From assembly GCF_000298215.1 (NCBI RefSeq), contig NZ_BAHD01000039.1, forward strand, positions 1-64,000: a DNA stretch of 64,000 bases. Direction: 5' to 3'. Position 1 is the stretch's first letter. Each line of letters opens with the position of its first letter. Below the pieces are notes generated by a model. It searched no databases, was not told the origin of the DNA, and saw only the letters and a program-made list of their open reading frames with translations. The DNA comes from Kineosphaera limosa NBRC 100340 (GTDB lineage Bacteria; Actinomycetota; Actinomycetes; Actinomycetales; Dermatophilaceae). Of this stretch, positions 36,722 through 45,723 are shown piece after piece. A program made the translations under genes and the position numbers.

Positions 36722-37011
36722 CGGGTGGCGAGCTTCCGTTCCAGCTCCGCCGCGTAGGCCTCATCCAGCGCGACCGAACCCTCGCCAGGACCGCTGGAGT
36801 CGTCGGCGCGGGCCCGGGCAAGTGCTGCCAGGCGCACGAGGTTCGCGGCGGCAGCTGCCCGTCGCTCGCGGTGGCTCGATTCGAAGCGCAGGTCGATGGC
36901 CTCGCGAATGACGGCCGCGACGCTGCGGCCCGACCGCTGCGCCTCCGCCGCGACGCGGTCGTATCGCTCCTGATCGAGGAGCAGCTGCAGGCGTCTCCCC
37001 ATGACCGACAT
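36718..37011 (-). CDS. vapB: VapB-type ribbon-helix-helix antitoxin
   Basis: 97 aa from the ATG at 37011; an ATG three codons on (37002) is the alternative. The N-terminal RHH motif is MGRRLQLLLDQERYDRVAAEAQRSGRSVAAVIREAIDLRFE, which dimerises and binds DNA. The C-terminal half (GEGSVALDEAYAAELERKLATR) should cover the toxin. The -10 hexamer TATGCT is 6 nt before the first ATG, which favours that start as a leaderless one. Coupled to vapC through ATGA. Confidence 0.82.
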   Translation of the reverse strand: MSVMGRRLQLLLDQERYDRVAAEAQRSGRSVAAVIREAIDLRFESSHRERRAAAAANLVRLAALARARADDSSGPGEGSVALDEAYAAELERKLATR

Positions 37012-37012
37012 G

Positions 37013-37028
37013 ATGTGAGCATACACAT
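37013..37028 (-). promoter_or_regulatory. VapBC promoter -10 box with overlapping inverted repeat
   Basis: On the minus strand TATGCT (37018-37023) lies 6 nt before the vapB ATG. It is embedded in ATGTG-N6-CACAT (37013-37028), a short inverted repeat suited to autoregulation by the VapB dimer. CATG words flank it. Confidence 0.5.
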
Positions 37029-37121
37029 GCCACATACGCATTCTCTGGTCGGTCGCACCCGTCGACTTGAGTGACGCCCAGGCGATGCGAGAATGAAGGT
37101 CTCGACAACAGGAGGTGCGCC

Positions 37122-37379
37122 GTGCTCCGCATCGTCTTCGCCGCGTTCGTCCTCGGCTTCACGATCTACACGCTGACGGACTGCGTGCAGACGCCCGAGG
37201 ATCGGGTGAAGGGGCTGCCGAAGATCGCCTGGGTCATCATCATCCTGTTGTTCCCGCTGGCCGGTGGTGGCGCGTGGTTCCTCGCCGGGCGGCCGTCGCG
37301 GCCCAGCCCGATCCAGGACCGGCGGCCCAACCGTCCCCGCGGGCCCGACGACGACCCCGACTTCCTGCGCGGCCTCTAG
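37122..37379 (+). CDS. Small membrane protein with PLDc_N domain
   Basis: 85 aa. Two membrane spans, LRIVFAAFVLGFTIYTLTDCV and IAWVIIILLFPLAGGGAWFLAG, with the PLDc_N pattern (phospholipase D-nuclease N-terminal) and an acidic-basic tail RPNRPRGPDDDPDFLRGL. In actinobacteria such proteins stand alone; their role is not known. The GTG at 37122 is fixed by GGAGGT ending 5 nt upstream. It sits 45 nt before menA and is probably on the same mRNA. Confidence 0.78.
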   Translation: MLRIVFAAFVLGFTIYTLTDCVQTPEDRVKGLPKIAWVIIILLFPLAGGGAWFLAGRPSRPSPIQDRRPNRPRGPDDDPDFLRGL

Positions 37380-37424
37380 GCCGATCCCGCCCCTCTTCAC
37401 AACCGAAGGTCTGTTTCCGCCCCG

Positions 37425-38312
37425 ATGGCCACGCTCTCCGACTGGGTGCACGGCGCCCGGCCCCGCACCCTGCCCGCCGCCCTGGCTCCCGTCGCCATCG
37501 GCACCGGCGCCGCCGCGCAGGTCGACTCCGCCCGCATCCCCCTCGCGCTGCTCGCACTGGTCGTGGCCCTCGCGCTGCAGGTCGGGGTCAACTACGCCAA
37601 CGACTACTCCGACGGCATCCGCGGCACCGACTCCCAGGAGCGGCGCGTGGGGCCGGTACGGCTCGTCGGGCAGGGGCTCGCTGCGCCCGGCCACGTCAAG
37701 CGGGCCGCGTTCGCGTGCTTCGGGATCGCCGCGGTCGCGGGTCTGGCGCTCACGGCGCTCTCCGGCGCGTGGATCATGCTGGCGTTCGGCGCGGCCGCGA
37801 TCGTCGCCGCCTGGTTCTACACCGGTGGCTCCCGCCCCTACGGGTACCTGGGGCTCGGCGAGGTCTTCGTCTTCGTGTTCTTCGGGCTCATGGCCACCCT
37901 GGGCACCACGTACACGCAGGCCCTCACCCTCACCGGAGCCGCCTGGGCCGGAGCGGTGGGCGTCGGGGCGCTCTCCTGCGCGATTCTCATGGCCAACAAT
38001 TTGCGCGACATCCCCGGCGACACCCAGGTCGGCAAGCGCACCCTCGCCGTGCGGCTGGGCGACGCGGGCGCCCGGATGGCGTACTGCGGCCTGCTCGCGG
38101 TGGCCCTGGCGTGTGTACCGTTCGCCGCCATGTCGCACCCGCTGGCCCCCTGGGCCTTGGCGGCGCTGCTGGCCTTCGCCCTGGCGTACCGGCCGGTGCG
38201 CACCGTGCTCGCCGGCGCGGGCGGCAAGGACCTCATCCCGGTGCTCAGCGGCACCGGCGCCCTCACCCTCGCCTACTCCCTGCTGCTGGCCGGGGGGCTA
38301 GCTCTCGGTTGA
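37425..38312 (+). CDS. menA: 1,4-Dihydroxy-2-naphthoate polyprenyltransferase
   Basis: 295 aa with eight to nine membrane segments. It joins the polyprenyl chain to DHNA to give demethylmenaquinone. The first prenyl-diphosphate motif is NYANDYSDGIRGTD, and the second NNLRDIPGDTQVGKRTLAVRLGD. DWVHGARPRTLPAALAPVAIGTG opens the protein as in other MenA. Its 3' end faces the hairpin array at 38333. Confidence 0.94.
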   Translation: MATLSDWVHGARPRTLPAALAPVAIGTGAAAQVDSARIPLALLALVVALALQVGVNYANDYSDGIRGTDSQERRVGPVRLVGQGLAAPGHVKRAAFACFGIAAVAGLALTALSGAWIMLAFGAAAIVAAWFYTGGSRPYGYLGLGEVFVFVFFGLMATLGTTYTQALTLTGAAWAGAVGVGALSCAILMANNLRDIPGDTQVGKRTLAVRLGDAGARMAYCGLLAVALACVPFAAMSHPLAPWALAALLAFALAYRPVRTVLAGAGGKDLIPVLSGTGALTLAYSLLLAGGLALG

Positions 38313-38332
38313 CCCGCCACCACACACCTGCG

Positions 38333-38811
38333 GCTAGGCACAGGGAGCAACATGTTGCCCGCTCCACCTAGCGCCGCCCACCCAGCCGCGGCCGACGACG
38401 CCCGGGCGCTCCCAGCCACTCCTGAGACCCAGTACCGCTAGGTCAGACGGGCAACATCCTGCGCGAGCCACCTAGCGTCAGCAGCCAGCCGGCCGGCGCG
38501 CTAGGTCAAGCGGGCAACATGCTGCCCGCCCTGCCTAGCGCGGCCACCCCAGCTGCCACCGGAATCGCCACCCGATCGCGGCCGCTCGGCCAAGCGGGCA
38601 ACATACTGCCCGTCCTGCCGAGCGCGGCGAGCGCGGCGATCACAGCTGCAACCGTGGACCCCGCCACTCACGCGCGGCTAGGCACGTGGAGCAACATGTT
38701 GCCCGCCGTGCCTAGCACGGGCGGGCGGCGGGGGATGGGCGCTCCCCAGCTACTCCTAAGACCCCCGTGCCGCTAGGCCAGGTGGGCAACATCCTGCCCG
38801 TCCTGCCGAGC
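38333..38811. repeat. Array of six 40-bp hairpin repeats
   Basis: Six units, all exactly 40 bp: 38333-38372, 38437-38476, 38500-38539, 38584-38623, 38677-38716, 38772-38811. Each reads GCTAGG-N4-7-GGGCAACAT-N2-TGCCCG-N4-CCTAGC or close to it. The outer arms pair (GCTAGG with CCTAGC), the inner arms pair (GGGCA with TGCCC), and the centre GCAACAT is invariant. In unit 4 the outer arms are GCTCGG and CCGAGC, a paired change. Spacers are 64, 23, 44, 53 and 55 bp; those before units 1/5 and 2/6 are related to each other, so a larger block was also duplicated. It fills the 505-bp convergent gap between menA and the DUF4229 gene. Confidence 0.9.
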
Positions 38812-38817
38812 GGGCGA

Positions 38818-39138
38818 TCAGTGGCCGCTGCGGCGGTGCTGGTCGGCGTCTTGCTCGATGTCTTCCATCGCCTCGTCGTCGAGCACCTCGTCTTTGCGGC
38901 GCTGGGCGGCGCGAGCTTGCTTGCGCTCGGTGCGCTCCTCGACGCGGTGTGCCAGCTGGTCGGCGAAGTCCTCGCGCATGGCGCGCAGCAGGATCACCGA
39001 GATGAGCATCGAGACGGTCGTCGCGACGAGCAGCAGCATCAGCGGGTTGTCGCGGATGCCGACGAGCCAGAAGATCAGCAGGCACGCGAGGAAAACAGTG
39101 ATGCGGGCCAGGGTGTATCGAATTGCGGGAGAAATCAC
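38818..39138 (-). CDS. DUF4229 membrane protein
   Basis: 106 aa. Two membrane spans, TLARITVFLACLLIFWLVG and PLMLLLVATTVSMLISVILL, followed by a charged, helical cytoplasmic tail (FADQLAHRVEERTERKQARAAQRRKDEVLDDEAMED) ending in QHRRSGH. DUF4229 proteins commonly lie next to menA or the cytochrome c genes of actinobacteria; their function is not known. The GTG start overlaps the ccsB stop (GTGA). Confidence 0.82.
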   Translation of the reverse strand: MISPAIRYTLARITVFLACLLIFWLVGIRDNPLMLLLVATTVSMLISVILLRAMREDFADQLAHRVEERTERKQARAAQRRKDEVLDDEAMEDIEQDADQHRRSGH

Positions 39139-40169
39139 GGGGTCACCAGACCGGAGTAGGAGTGCATACCGGGGAAGTACATGTTGACGATCGTGAAGTT
39201 CACGATGATCGCCAGATAGCCGACGACCGCGATGATGTTCGCGGTGCGCAGGCTCCAATTGCTCGTGGCGCGGGCGTGCAAGTAGGCGGCGTAGATGACC
39301 CAGATGACAAAGGTCCACACCTCCTTGGGGTCCCAGCTCCAGTACGTGCCCCACGCCTGCTGGCCCCAGATGGCGCCGGCGATGAGCGTGAACGTCCACA
39401 GCGGGAACGCGACGACGACCAGCCCGTAGGCCGTGCGGTCCAGAGAGGCCGCAGTCGGCAGCGCCGCGAGGAAGTTGTCGAAGCGCACCGGCAGCCCCGC
39501 CGCCTTGCGCGCCTCGCGACGCGCCTGCGCCAGGTGCAGAAGCAGCACGCAGAACGAGATCGTGAAGATCGCCGTCGACAGGATCGCCACCGGCACGTGA
39601 ATGACCAGCCAGGTGCTCTTCAACGACGGCACCAACTCGCTGGCCTCTGTGTACCAGACGGTGATCGCCAGCCCCAGGGCCAGCAGCACCGGAGTCACGA
39701 CGAACAGGCCCAGCCACCGCAGCGGCCGGCGCATCGCCAACACCAGGTAGATGAGCATGACGAGAAACGCTGCGGCGCAGGCGAACTCGAACATGTTGCT
39801 GACCGGGGCGCGCTGCACCGAGGCACCCCGCAGCGCGATTGAGGCGCCGAGCAGCAGCGTGCCCAGCCAGCCCAGGCTCATTGCCCAGCCACCCGCACGA
39901 GCACCCAGGCTCGCGCGCTCCGCCGCGTCGGAACTGCGCTGCGCCGACCGAGCCGTCGGCGACCCGACCTCACCCGCGTCGCCGCGGCCACCGACTCCGG
40001 CTGCGACCCTCTGCTCCGCGACCGCCGCCTGCTCACCACCGGCCCGGCGCGAGGCGCGCCCGGCCGCGAACGCCAGGTGCACCGCGAAGGCGATCATCGT
40101 GAAGGCGTAAACCCCCATGGCCCCGTACAGCACGAGGTTGGAGAGGGTGGCCAGGCTCTGGCCGTCCAT
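39135..40169 (-). CDS. ccsB: Cytochrome c maturation protein CcsB (CcsA/ResC type)
   Basis: About 344 aa, eight or so membrane segments. With ResB it carries haem across the membrane and attaches it to apocytochrome c. The haem-handling WWD motif appears as WGTYWSWDPKEVWTF, with conserved histidines in VIHVPVAI and YLHARAT. Between the first and second membrane spans there is an Ala/Gly-rich cytoplasmic insertion of ~65 residues (SRRAGGEQAAVAEQ...SLGARAGG). It follows resB by 65 nt and precedes the DUF4229 gene. Confidence 0.92.
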   Translation of the reverse strand: MDGQSLATLSNLVLYGAMGVYAFTMIAFAVHLAFAAGRASRRAGGEQAAVAEQRVAAGVGGRGDAGEVGSPTARSAQRSSDAAERASLGARAGGWAMSLGWLGTLLLGASIALRGASVQRAPVSNMFEFACAAAFLVMLIYLVLAMRRPLRWLGLFVVTPVLLALGLAITVWYTEASELVPSLKSTWLVIHVPVAILSTAIFTISFCVLLLHLAQARREARKAAGLPVRFDNFLAALPTAASLDRTAYGLVVVAFPLWTFTLIAGAIWGQQAWGTYWSWDPKEVWTFVIWVIYAAYLHARATSNWSLRTANIIAVVGYLAIIVNFTIVNMYFPGMHSYSGLVTP

Positions 40170-40234
40170 GCGCGACTCCGAAGTAGCAGGGGTACGGGGA
40201 TTGAGGGCCAGCCTACTCGGCGCGTCACCGCGCC

Positions 40235-42004
40235 TCAGCGGGCTTCGTGCGCCGGGGCCGGGCCAGGTGCCGAATGGGCCTGCACCGGCGAACCCGGCGA
40301 CGAACCCGGCGGTGAGCCCGGCTCTGAGCCCGGCGGCAGCCAACCGAGGCGTTCGGCGAGCTGGTCGACGGCATCGCCCAGGGTGTTGTCCTCGCCGCGA
40401 GCCAGCGCGCCGATCTCGACGCGGCTGCCCCCGTCGACCCCGGGGCGCACCCGCACGAACATCCGCCGACGCCGCACCATGAGCGAGCCGAGCAGCCCCA
40501 CCAGGCAGGCCAGTCCGGAGCCGAGCGCCAACGGGCGTGCCGGGTCGTAACGGGTCGACAGGCCCGCCCAGCGGTCGAGGGACTCGAAGGTGATCGACCC
40601 GAGCCCGTCGGGCAGCTGCACGGTCTGCCCGAGCCCCAGCACCACCTGCAGCGGCCGCCCGTCGGCGCCGTTCACTTGGCTCATCGCGGACGTCTCCAGG
40701 GTGTACACCGACTGCGGCCCCGAGGGCATGAGGTCGCCGGTCCACGCCGACAGCACCAGCGCCGGATTACGGGCGTCGGGGAAGGCGGACGCGGGCCCGT
40801 CAGGCGTCATGAACGCCGTCGGCAGGAACAGCCCGCTGAACCCGAGCTGCTGCGGCTGGGCGGCGACGACCTTCACCGCGCCGGAGGAGGTGTAGACCCC
40901 GTCTTGCGGGAGGAACGGTGTGGCCTGCCGATACAGCACCTCGCCGGCGGCGTCGCGGACCGTGATGACCGGCGCGTAGCCGTTGCCCATGAGGAAGACC
41001 GCGTTGGGGCCGAAGTTCAGCGGCGCGTTGACCGCCAACTCGCGCTGCTCCGGCGGCGCGCCCGGGGCCGTTGTCACGGTCGTGGCGGCGCGGAAGTCGC
41101 GGGCGGCGCCGTACTGCGCCCCGCCGGCATCCTCCTCGAAACGCACATCGAGGGTGTCGATGCGCACCGAGAAGGGATCGAGGGCGTCGGTGTCGACCAG
41201 CGGCCCGGCCGAGAAGCTGTCATAACCGGAGACGGTGTTGGTCAGCGTGCCGCCGACCGGAACGATGCGGTCGGCCTTCCAACCGACGAGATACCCCCAG
41301 GCCAGCGCGATGACCACGACGACCACCCCGATGTGGAAGATGAGGTTGCCGGTCTCGCGCAGGTAGCCGGTCTCCCCCGCCACCGCCGTGCCCTTGCCCG
41401 CGCCAGAGGCAGCCGCGCCGTCGGCGTCGCCGTCCTCGCGGCGCAGCCGGTACCGCGACGAACGCAGCGCCGAGCGGGCCGCTTGCACCACCTGCTCAGG
41501 CGGGGCGGCGACCTCGAAGGAGCGGTGTTGGGAGAGTCGGTCGAGACGGCTCGGGGCCTTGGGCGGCTGCCCGCGCAGCGCCCGCAGATGCAGCCGGGTG
41601 CGCGGCACGATGCAGCCGAGCAGCGAGACGACGAGCAGCAGGTAGATCGCCGAGAACCACGGCGAGGTGAACACGTCGAAGAGGTACAGGCGGTCGGCCC
41701 ACGGCCCCCAGGTCGGGTTGTCCTCCAGGTAGGTGCTCACCGCCCCGGGGTCGATGTCGCGCTGCGGGAACACCGAGCCGGGGACGGCGGCGACGGCTAC
41801 CAGCAGCAACAGCAGCAGCGCCGTGCGCATGCTCGTCAGTTGCCGCCAGGCCCAGCGCGCCCAGCCCAGCGGCCCCAGTTTCGGCTGACGCACGGACGCG
41901 GGCACGGGTGGCTCGCGGCGCAGCGCTACGCCGCCGGGGTCACCCTGAGCGAGCGGGTCGACGCGGTCGGCCGGGCCGGCCGGGTCACGAGGGGGGGTGG
42001 CCAT
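40235..42004 (-). CDS. resB: Cytochrome c biogenesis protein ResB
   Basis: 589 aa. Partner of CcsB in System II cytochrome c assembly. Membrane spans: MRTALLLLLLVAVAAVPGSVFPQ, WFSAIYLLLVVSLLGCIVPR, LIFHIGVVVVVIALAWGYLVG, and a last one, LALGSGLACLVGLLGSLMV. The large extracytoplasmic domain of about 260 residues lies between spans 3 and 4. N-terminal 45 residues are a Pro/Asp-rich cytoplasmic leader; the C-terminal tail ends in a Pro/Gly/Ser-rich run (PPGSEPGSPPGSSPGSP). Gap to ccdA 28 nt. Confidence 0.9.
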   Translation of the reverse strand: MATPPRDPAGPADRVDPLAQGDPGGVALRREPPVPASVRQPKLGPLGWARWAWRQLTSMRTALLLLLLVAVAAVPGSVFPQRDIDPGAVSTYLEDNPTWGPWADRLYLFDVFTSPWFSAIYLLLVVSLLGCIVPRTRLHLRALRGQPPKAPSRLDRLSQHRSFEVAAPPEQVVQAARSALRSSRYRLRREDGDADGAAASGAGKGTAVAGETGYLRETGNLIFHIGVVVVVIALAWGYLVGWKADRIVPVGGTLTNTVSGYDSFSAGPLVDTDALDPFSVRIDTLDVRFEEDAGGAQYGAARDFRAATTVTTAPGAPPEQRELAVNAPLNFGPNAVFLMGNGYAPVITVRDAAGEVLYRQATPFLPQDGVYTSSGAVKVVAAQPQQLGFSGLFLPTAFMTPDGPASAFPDARNPALVLSAWTGDLMPSGPQSVYTLETSAMSQVNGADGRPLQVVLGLGQTVQLPDGLGSITFESLDRWAGLSTRYDPARPLALGSGLACLVGLLGSLMVRRRRMFVRVRPGVDGGSRVEIGALARGEDNTLGDAVDQLAERLGWLPPGSEPGSPPGSSPGSPVQAHSAPGPAPAHEAR

Positions 42005-42032
42005 AGGAGTTCACATCACCCTTTGCCGCCGC

Positions 42033-42938
42033 TCACAGCGGCGTCGTGAAGGAGGAGACGAGCGAGGACTGCAGGGCGCGCACCAGCTGATCCCACACGC
42101 CGGTGACCAGCAGCAGCCCGACGACGAGCAACATCGCGCCGCCGGCGAGCTGGATGGCGCGGTGGTGGTGGCGCAGCCACGCCGACGCGGTGATCGCCCG
42201 CGACCAGCCCGCAGCAAGAAGCAGGAACGGTAGACCGAGCCCGATGCAGTACGCGACCCCGAGCAGCCCGCCGCGGGCCACGAGCCCGGAGTCACCGGCG
42301 AGGTTGGTGGCCAGCAGCATGATCGCGCCGAACGTCGGCCCCATGCACGGCGCCCACCCGATGGCGAAGACGACCCCGAGCAGCGGCGCCCCGGCCAGAC
42401 CGGCCGCCGGACGCCAGCGCGGCTGCCAGGAGCGTTGGGCCCCCAGCCCGGCGCCGACGCCGAGAAACACGAGGGCCAGCGCGATGACGACGACCCCGCC
42501 GACGCGGGAGAGCAGCTGGCGGTGGTCTGCGAGCGCCGTCCCGACCGCCGAGGCGAGCAGCGTCCCGGTGATGAACACGACGCTGAACCCGGCGACGAAC
42601 AGTGCCGCCCCCAGAAGCACCCGCCGGCGCACCGCGGCGGGGCGATCATCGCGCGCCGCGCCACCCTCGACGTCCGCCGACGCACCCGGCGAGGTGGAGG
42701 TGGCGGCCGACCCTCCTGCTCCGGTACGGCTGACCGCAGCGCTCACGGAGGCGGCGTGGGCAGGCACAGCGGCACCCGGCAACGCCGCGGCCCCCAGGCC
42801 GGTGACATAGCCGAGAAAGCCCGGCACGAGCGGCAGCACGCACGGCGAGGCGAACGAGACGAGCCCGGCGAGCAGCGCGACGGCCGCCGCCAGGGCGAGG
42901 TTGCCGTCGGCGATGACGCCCGCCAGTTCAGCGCCCAC
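42033..42938 (-). CDS. ccdA: Thiol-disulfide carrier CcdA (DsbD transmembrane type)
   Basis: About 301 aa, six membrane spans. It passes electrons from cytoplasmic thioredoxin to the extracytoplasmic ResA/TlpA. The key cysteines lie in LVSFASPCVLPLVPGFLGYVTG and IGWAPCMGPTFGAIMLLA. An Ala/Ser-rich insert (AHAASVSAAVSRTG...AVRRR) separates spans 1 and 2. A GTG at 42938 with GGGAGG 5 nt upstream is preferred; the GTG at 42953 would add five residues. It lies 36 nt after tlpA and belongs to the hemL-to-DUF4229 run. Confidence 0.9.
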   Translation of the reverse strand: MGAELAGVIADGNLALAAAVALLAGLVSFASPCVLPLVPGFLGYVTGLGAAALPGAAVPAHAASVSAAVSRTGAGGSAATSTSPGASADVEGGAARDDRPAAVRRRVLLGAALFVAGFSVVFITGTLLASAVGTALADHRQLLSRVGGVVVIALALVFLGVGAGLGAQRSWQPRWRPAAGLAGAPLLGVVFAIGWAPCMGPTFGAIMLLATNLAGDSGLVARGGLLGVAYCIGLGLPFLLLAAGWSRAITASAWLRHHHRAIQLAGGAMLLVVGLLLVTGVWDQLVRALQSSLVSSFTTPL

Positions 42939-42974
42939 CGCCACCTCCCGCACGTAGCTGCGTCACAGGCCCGA

Positions 42975-43619
42975 TCACGCGCCCTCCGCAACGACCGACT
43001 CCACGAGGTTGGTCAACGTCGCCGGGCTGGTGATCGGCCCGGAGATGCGCGCGGCGATGCGGTGCGCCCGGTCGAGCACCAGCGTGGTCGGGGTGGCGCT
43101 GGCCTTGTTCTGCAGCGCCGGGCCCAGCCCGCGGTATTCGTCGCTGAGGGAGGGATAGGGCAGCTGCAGCGCGCGGGCTCCGGCGGCCCCGGTCTGCGGG
43201 CTCTCGCCGACGTTGATGCCGAGAAACCGCACGTCCTTGTGGGCGGCGGTCAGGGAGTCGGCGGCCTGCACCAGTTCGGGCGCCTCGGCGACGCACGGCT
43301 CGCACCACGAGCCCCACACGTTGAGCACCAGCACCGTGTTCGCGGCGTCGGCCATCGACCACGGCGTGCCGTCGAGGAGCTTGCCGGAGAGCTCGACCGG
43401 AGCGCCCCGCTGCTCGGGGGCCAGCTGCTCGATCGTGCCGTCGCCGGCGATGAAGCCCTTGTCGTCGCCGCGCCGCGCCTGCTCGGAGACGGAGTTCGGG
43501 TCGGTGCACGCCGCGGCCCCGGCCGCCAGCCCCAGCCCGGCGGCCGACAACGCGACCCCGCGCAGCAGCTGCCGACGCGAGAACGATCCACCGAGCCCAG
43601 CCATGACGCCCCCAGCCAT
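42975..43619 (-). CDS. resA: TlpA/ResA-like thiol-disulfide lipoprotein
   Basis: About 214 aa. Thioredoxin-fold reductase that reduces the cysteines of apocytochrome c before haem attachment. Active site WGSWCEPCVAEAPEL; the cis-Pro loop is KASATPTTLVLD. The N-terminus FSRRQLLRGVALSAAGLGLAAGAAACTDPN combines a twin-arginine motif with a lipobox (AAAC), so it is probably a Tat-exported lipoprotein. The start overlaps the upstream stop as TGATG (43619); an ATG at 43604 is the alternative. Confidence 0.88.
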   Translation of the reverse strand: MAGGVMAGLGGSFSRRQLLRGVALSAAGLGLAAGAAACTDPNSVSEQARRGDDKGFIAGDGTIEQLAPEQRGAPVELSGKLLDGTPWSMADAANTVLVLNVWGSWCEPCVAEAPELVQAADSLTAAHKDVRFLGINVGESPQTGAAGARALQLPYPSLSDEYRGLGPALQNKASATPTTLVLDRAHRIAARISGPITSPATLTNLVESVVAEGA

Positions 43620-44299
43620 CACGCCCCCGGCACCTGCGCGGCGCCGGGCAGCAGCGCGGCGGCCGGCTCGCTGTAGGCGATGGACTCGAGCGCGTCGCCG
43701 TGGAACGTCAGCGTCGTCAGCGACGCCAGCGTGCACTGTCGACGGCGCGGGTCGTGCCACAGGTGCTGACCCTCCAGAAAGCGGCGGGTGGTCTCGATCG
43801 GCAACTGGTGCGAGACGATGACGATCTCGCCGCCGTCGTAGAGCTCGTGCACGGCGGCCCGCGCGGCGCGAATCGCGGCGAGCATGCGGGCCACGATCTG
43901 CTCGTACGGCTCCCCCCAGGAGGGGCGCAGCGGGTTGCGCAGCAGCGCCCAGTTGGCGGGATTGGCCGGTGAACCCGCGCCCCGCCCAAACGTCTTGCCC
44001 TCGAAGTGGTTACCGGCTTCGATGACCCGATCGTCGGTGTGCACGCCCAGCCCGTGGGCGGCCGCGATCGGCGCCGCGGTCTGCTGCGCGCGATCCAGCG
44101 AGGAGGCGGTGACCATGCCGATCGGGGCGTCGGCCAGGTGCTCGGCCACCAGGTCGGCCATCGCGCGGCCCCGGTCGGAGAGGTGGAAGTCGGCCAGCCG
44201 CCCGTAGAGGATGCCGTCGGGGTTGTGCACCTCCCCGTGCCGCAGGAGATGCACGACGTCGCGGCGCAGCGACACGCGCGCGCTACTCGGCGTGCTCAT
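43619..44299 (-). CDS. Histidine phosphatase family protein
   Basis: About 226 aa, phosphoglycerate-mutase-like fold. The RHG motif is [20 protein letters not shown], with [26 protein letters not shown] and the second catalytic His in [17 protein letters not shown]. The substrate is unknown. This gene is regularly found between hemL and the resA-ccdA-resB-ccsB genes in actinobacteria. The ATG overlaps the hemL stop (ATGA). Confidence 0.85.
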   Translation of the reverse strand: MSTPSSARVSLRRDVVHLLRHGEVHNPDGILYGRLADFHLSDRGRAMADLVAEHLADAPIGMVTASSLDRAQQTAAPIAAAHGLGVHTDDRVIEAGNHFEGKTFGRGAGSPANPANWALLRNPLRPSWGEPYEQIVARMLAAIRAARAAVHELYDGGEIVIVSHQLPIETTRRFLEGQHLWHDPRRRQCTLASLTTLTFHGDALESIAYSEPAAALLPGAAQVPGA

Positions 44300-45666
44300 C
44301 GGGTCATCCTGGCACGCGAGTCTGAAGCCGCCCTGGCAGCACCGGGCAACGCGGCGAGCACCGCCTCGATCGCCTCCTCGTCGTGCGCGGCGCTGACGAA
44401 CCACGACTCGAACGCGCTCGGCGGCAGGTGCACCCCGGCGGCGAGCATCGCGTGGAAGAACGCGGCGAACGCCGGCAGATCCTGCTCCCGGGCGTCGTCG
44501 TAATCACGCACCGGCTTGGGCGGGCCGGGCTGGAAGAAGATGCTGAACATCGACCCCGCCCACTGCACGGTGTGCGGCACGTCGTGCTCGGTCAGGGCCG
44601 CGGAGGCGGCGTCAGCGATGGTGCGCGCGGTGCGCTCGAGCCGCTCGTACACCTCCGGGGTGCAACCGCGCAGGGTCGCCAGCCCGGCGGCGGTCGCCAC
44701 CGGGTTTCCCGAGAGGGTGCCCGCCTGATAGACGGGCCCGAGCGGAGCCAGATGGGCCAGGATGTCGGCGCGGCCGCCGAACGCGGCCGCCGGGAAGCCA
44801 CCGCCCATCACCTTGCCGAACGTGAACAGATCGGGCGCACCACCCTCGTACGGCCCCTCCAGGCCGTACCAACCGGAGGCGCTGCAGCGGAACCCCGTCA
44901 TCACCTCGTCGGAGATGAGCAGCGCCCCGTGCTCGCGGGTGACCCGACGTAGCGCGTCGGTGAACCCCGGGGCCGGCGGCACCACGCCCATGTTGCCCGG
45001 CGAGGCCTCCGTGATGAGGCACGCGATCCGCTCCCCGTGCTCGGCGAACGCGGCCTCCAGCGCCTCGACGTCGTTGTACGGCAACACGATCGTCTCGGCG
45101 GCGGCGCTCGCGGGCACCCCCGCGGAGTCCGGCAACCCGAACGTCGCGATCCCGGAGCCGGCGTGGGCCAGCAGCGCGTCGACGTGCCCGTGGTAGCAGC
45201 CCGCGAACTTCACGACCGCCGAGCGGCCGGTGAACCCGCGGGCCAGCCGCACCGCGCTCATCGTCGCCTCGGTGCCGCTGGAGACCAGCCGCACCTGCTC
45301 CACCGGCTCGACCCGGGCCACGATCTCCTCCGCGAGCGCGACCTCGTTGGCGCTCGGCGTGCCGAAGCTGAACCCGTGCGCCGCGGCGCCCTGCACGGCG
45401 GCCAGCACGTCGGGATGGGTGTGGCCCAGGATCATCGGCCCCCACGAGCCGACGAGGTCGACATAGCGATTGCCGTCCACATCACGCAGCCACGGCCCGG
45501 CGGCGGAAGCGATGAACCGCGGGGTGCCGCCGACGGCGCGGAAGGCCCGCACGGGGCTGTTCACTCCCCCCGGCGTCACCGCGAGGGCCCGCTCCATGAG
45601 GGCGGCGCTGGCGGCCACCGGCTGGGTATCAGGGCTGGAGTCTGGGGTCGACATGCAGCCCATCAT
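44296..45666 (-). CDS. hemL: Glutamate-1-semialdehyde 2,1-aminomutase
   Basis: About 456 aa. It forms 5-aminolevulinate from glutamate-1-semialdehyde, the step after HemA. PLP-binding Lys is in [19 protein letters not shown]; other hallmarks are [52 protein letters not shown] and YHGHVDALL. The start is either the ATG at 45666 or that at 45654, neither with a clear ribosome site. It heads the run toward the cytochrome c genes, linking haem supply and haem use. Confidence 0.95.
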   Translation of the reverse strand: MMGCMSTPDSSPDTQPVAASAALMERALAVTPGGVNSPVRAFRAVGGTPRFIASAAGPWLRDVDGNRYVDLVGSWGPMILGHTHPDVLAAVQGAAAHGFSFGTPSANEVALAEEIVARVEPVEQVRLVSSGTEATMSAVRLARGFTGRSAVVKFAGCYHGHVDALLAHAGSGIATFGLPDSAGVPASAAAETIVLPYNDVEALEAAFAEHGERIACLITEASPGNMGVVPPAPGFTDALRRVTREHGALLISDEVMTGFRCSASGWYGLEGPYEGGAPDLFTFGKVMGGGFPAAAFGGRADILAHLAPLGPVYQAGTLSGNPVATAAGLATLRGCTPEVYERLERTARTIADAASAALTEHDVPHTVQWAGSMFSIFFQPGPPKPVRDYDDAREQDLPAFAAFFHAMLAAGVHLPPSAFESWFVSAAHDEEAIEAVLAALPGAARAASDSRARMTR

Positions 45667-45723
45667 GCCGAGCGCACGCTCCGCCCACTGCCCCCGGGGG
45701 TTTCCGGCGGGGGCTCGGTAGCG

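Noticed and set aside
38333-38811. The regular 40-bp repeats as a CRISPR array
   Set aside because: The units are internally palindromic over their whole length, spacers vary from 23 to 64 bp and are related to one another, and there are no cas genes. CRISPR repeats do not covary between units in this way.
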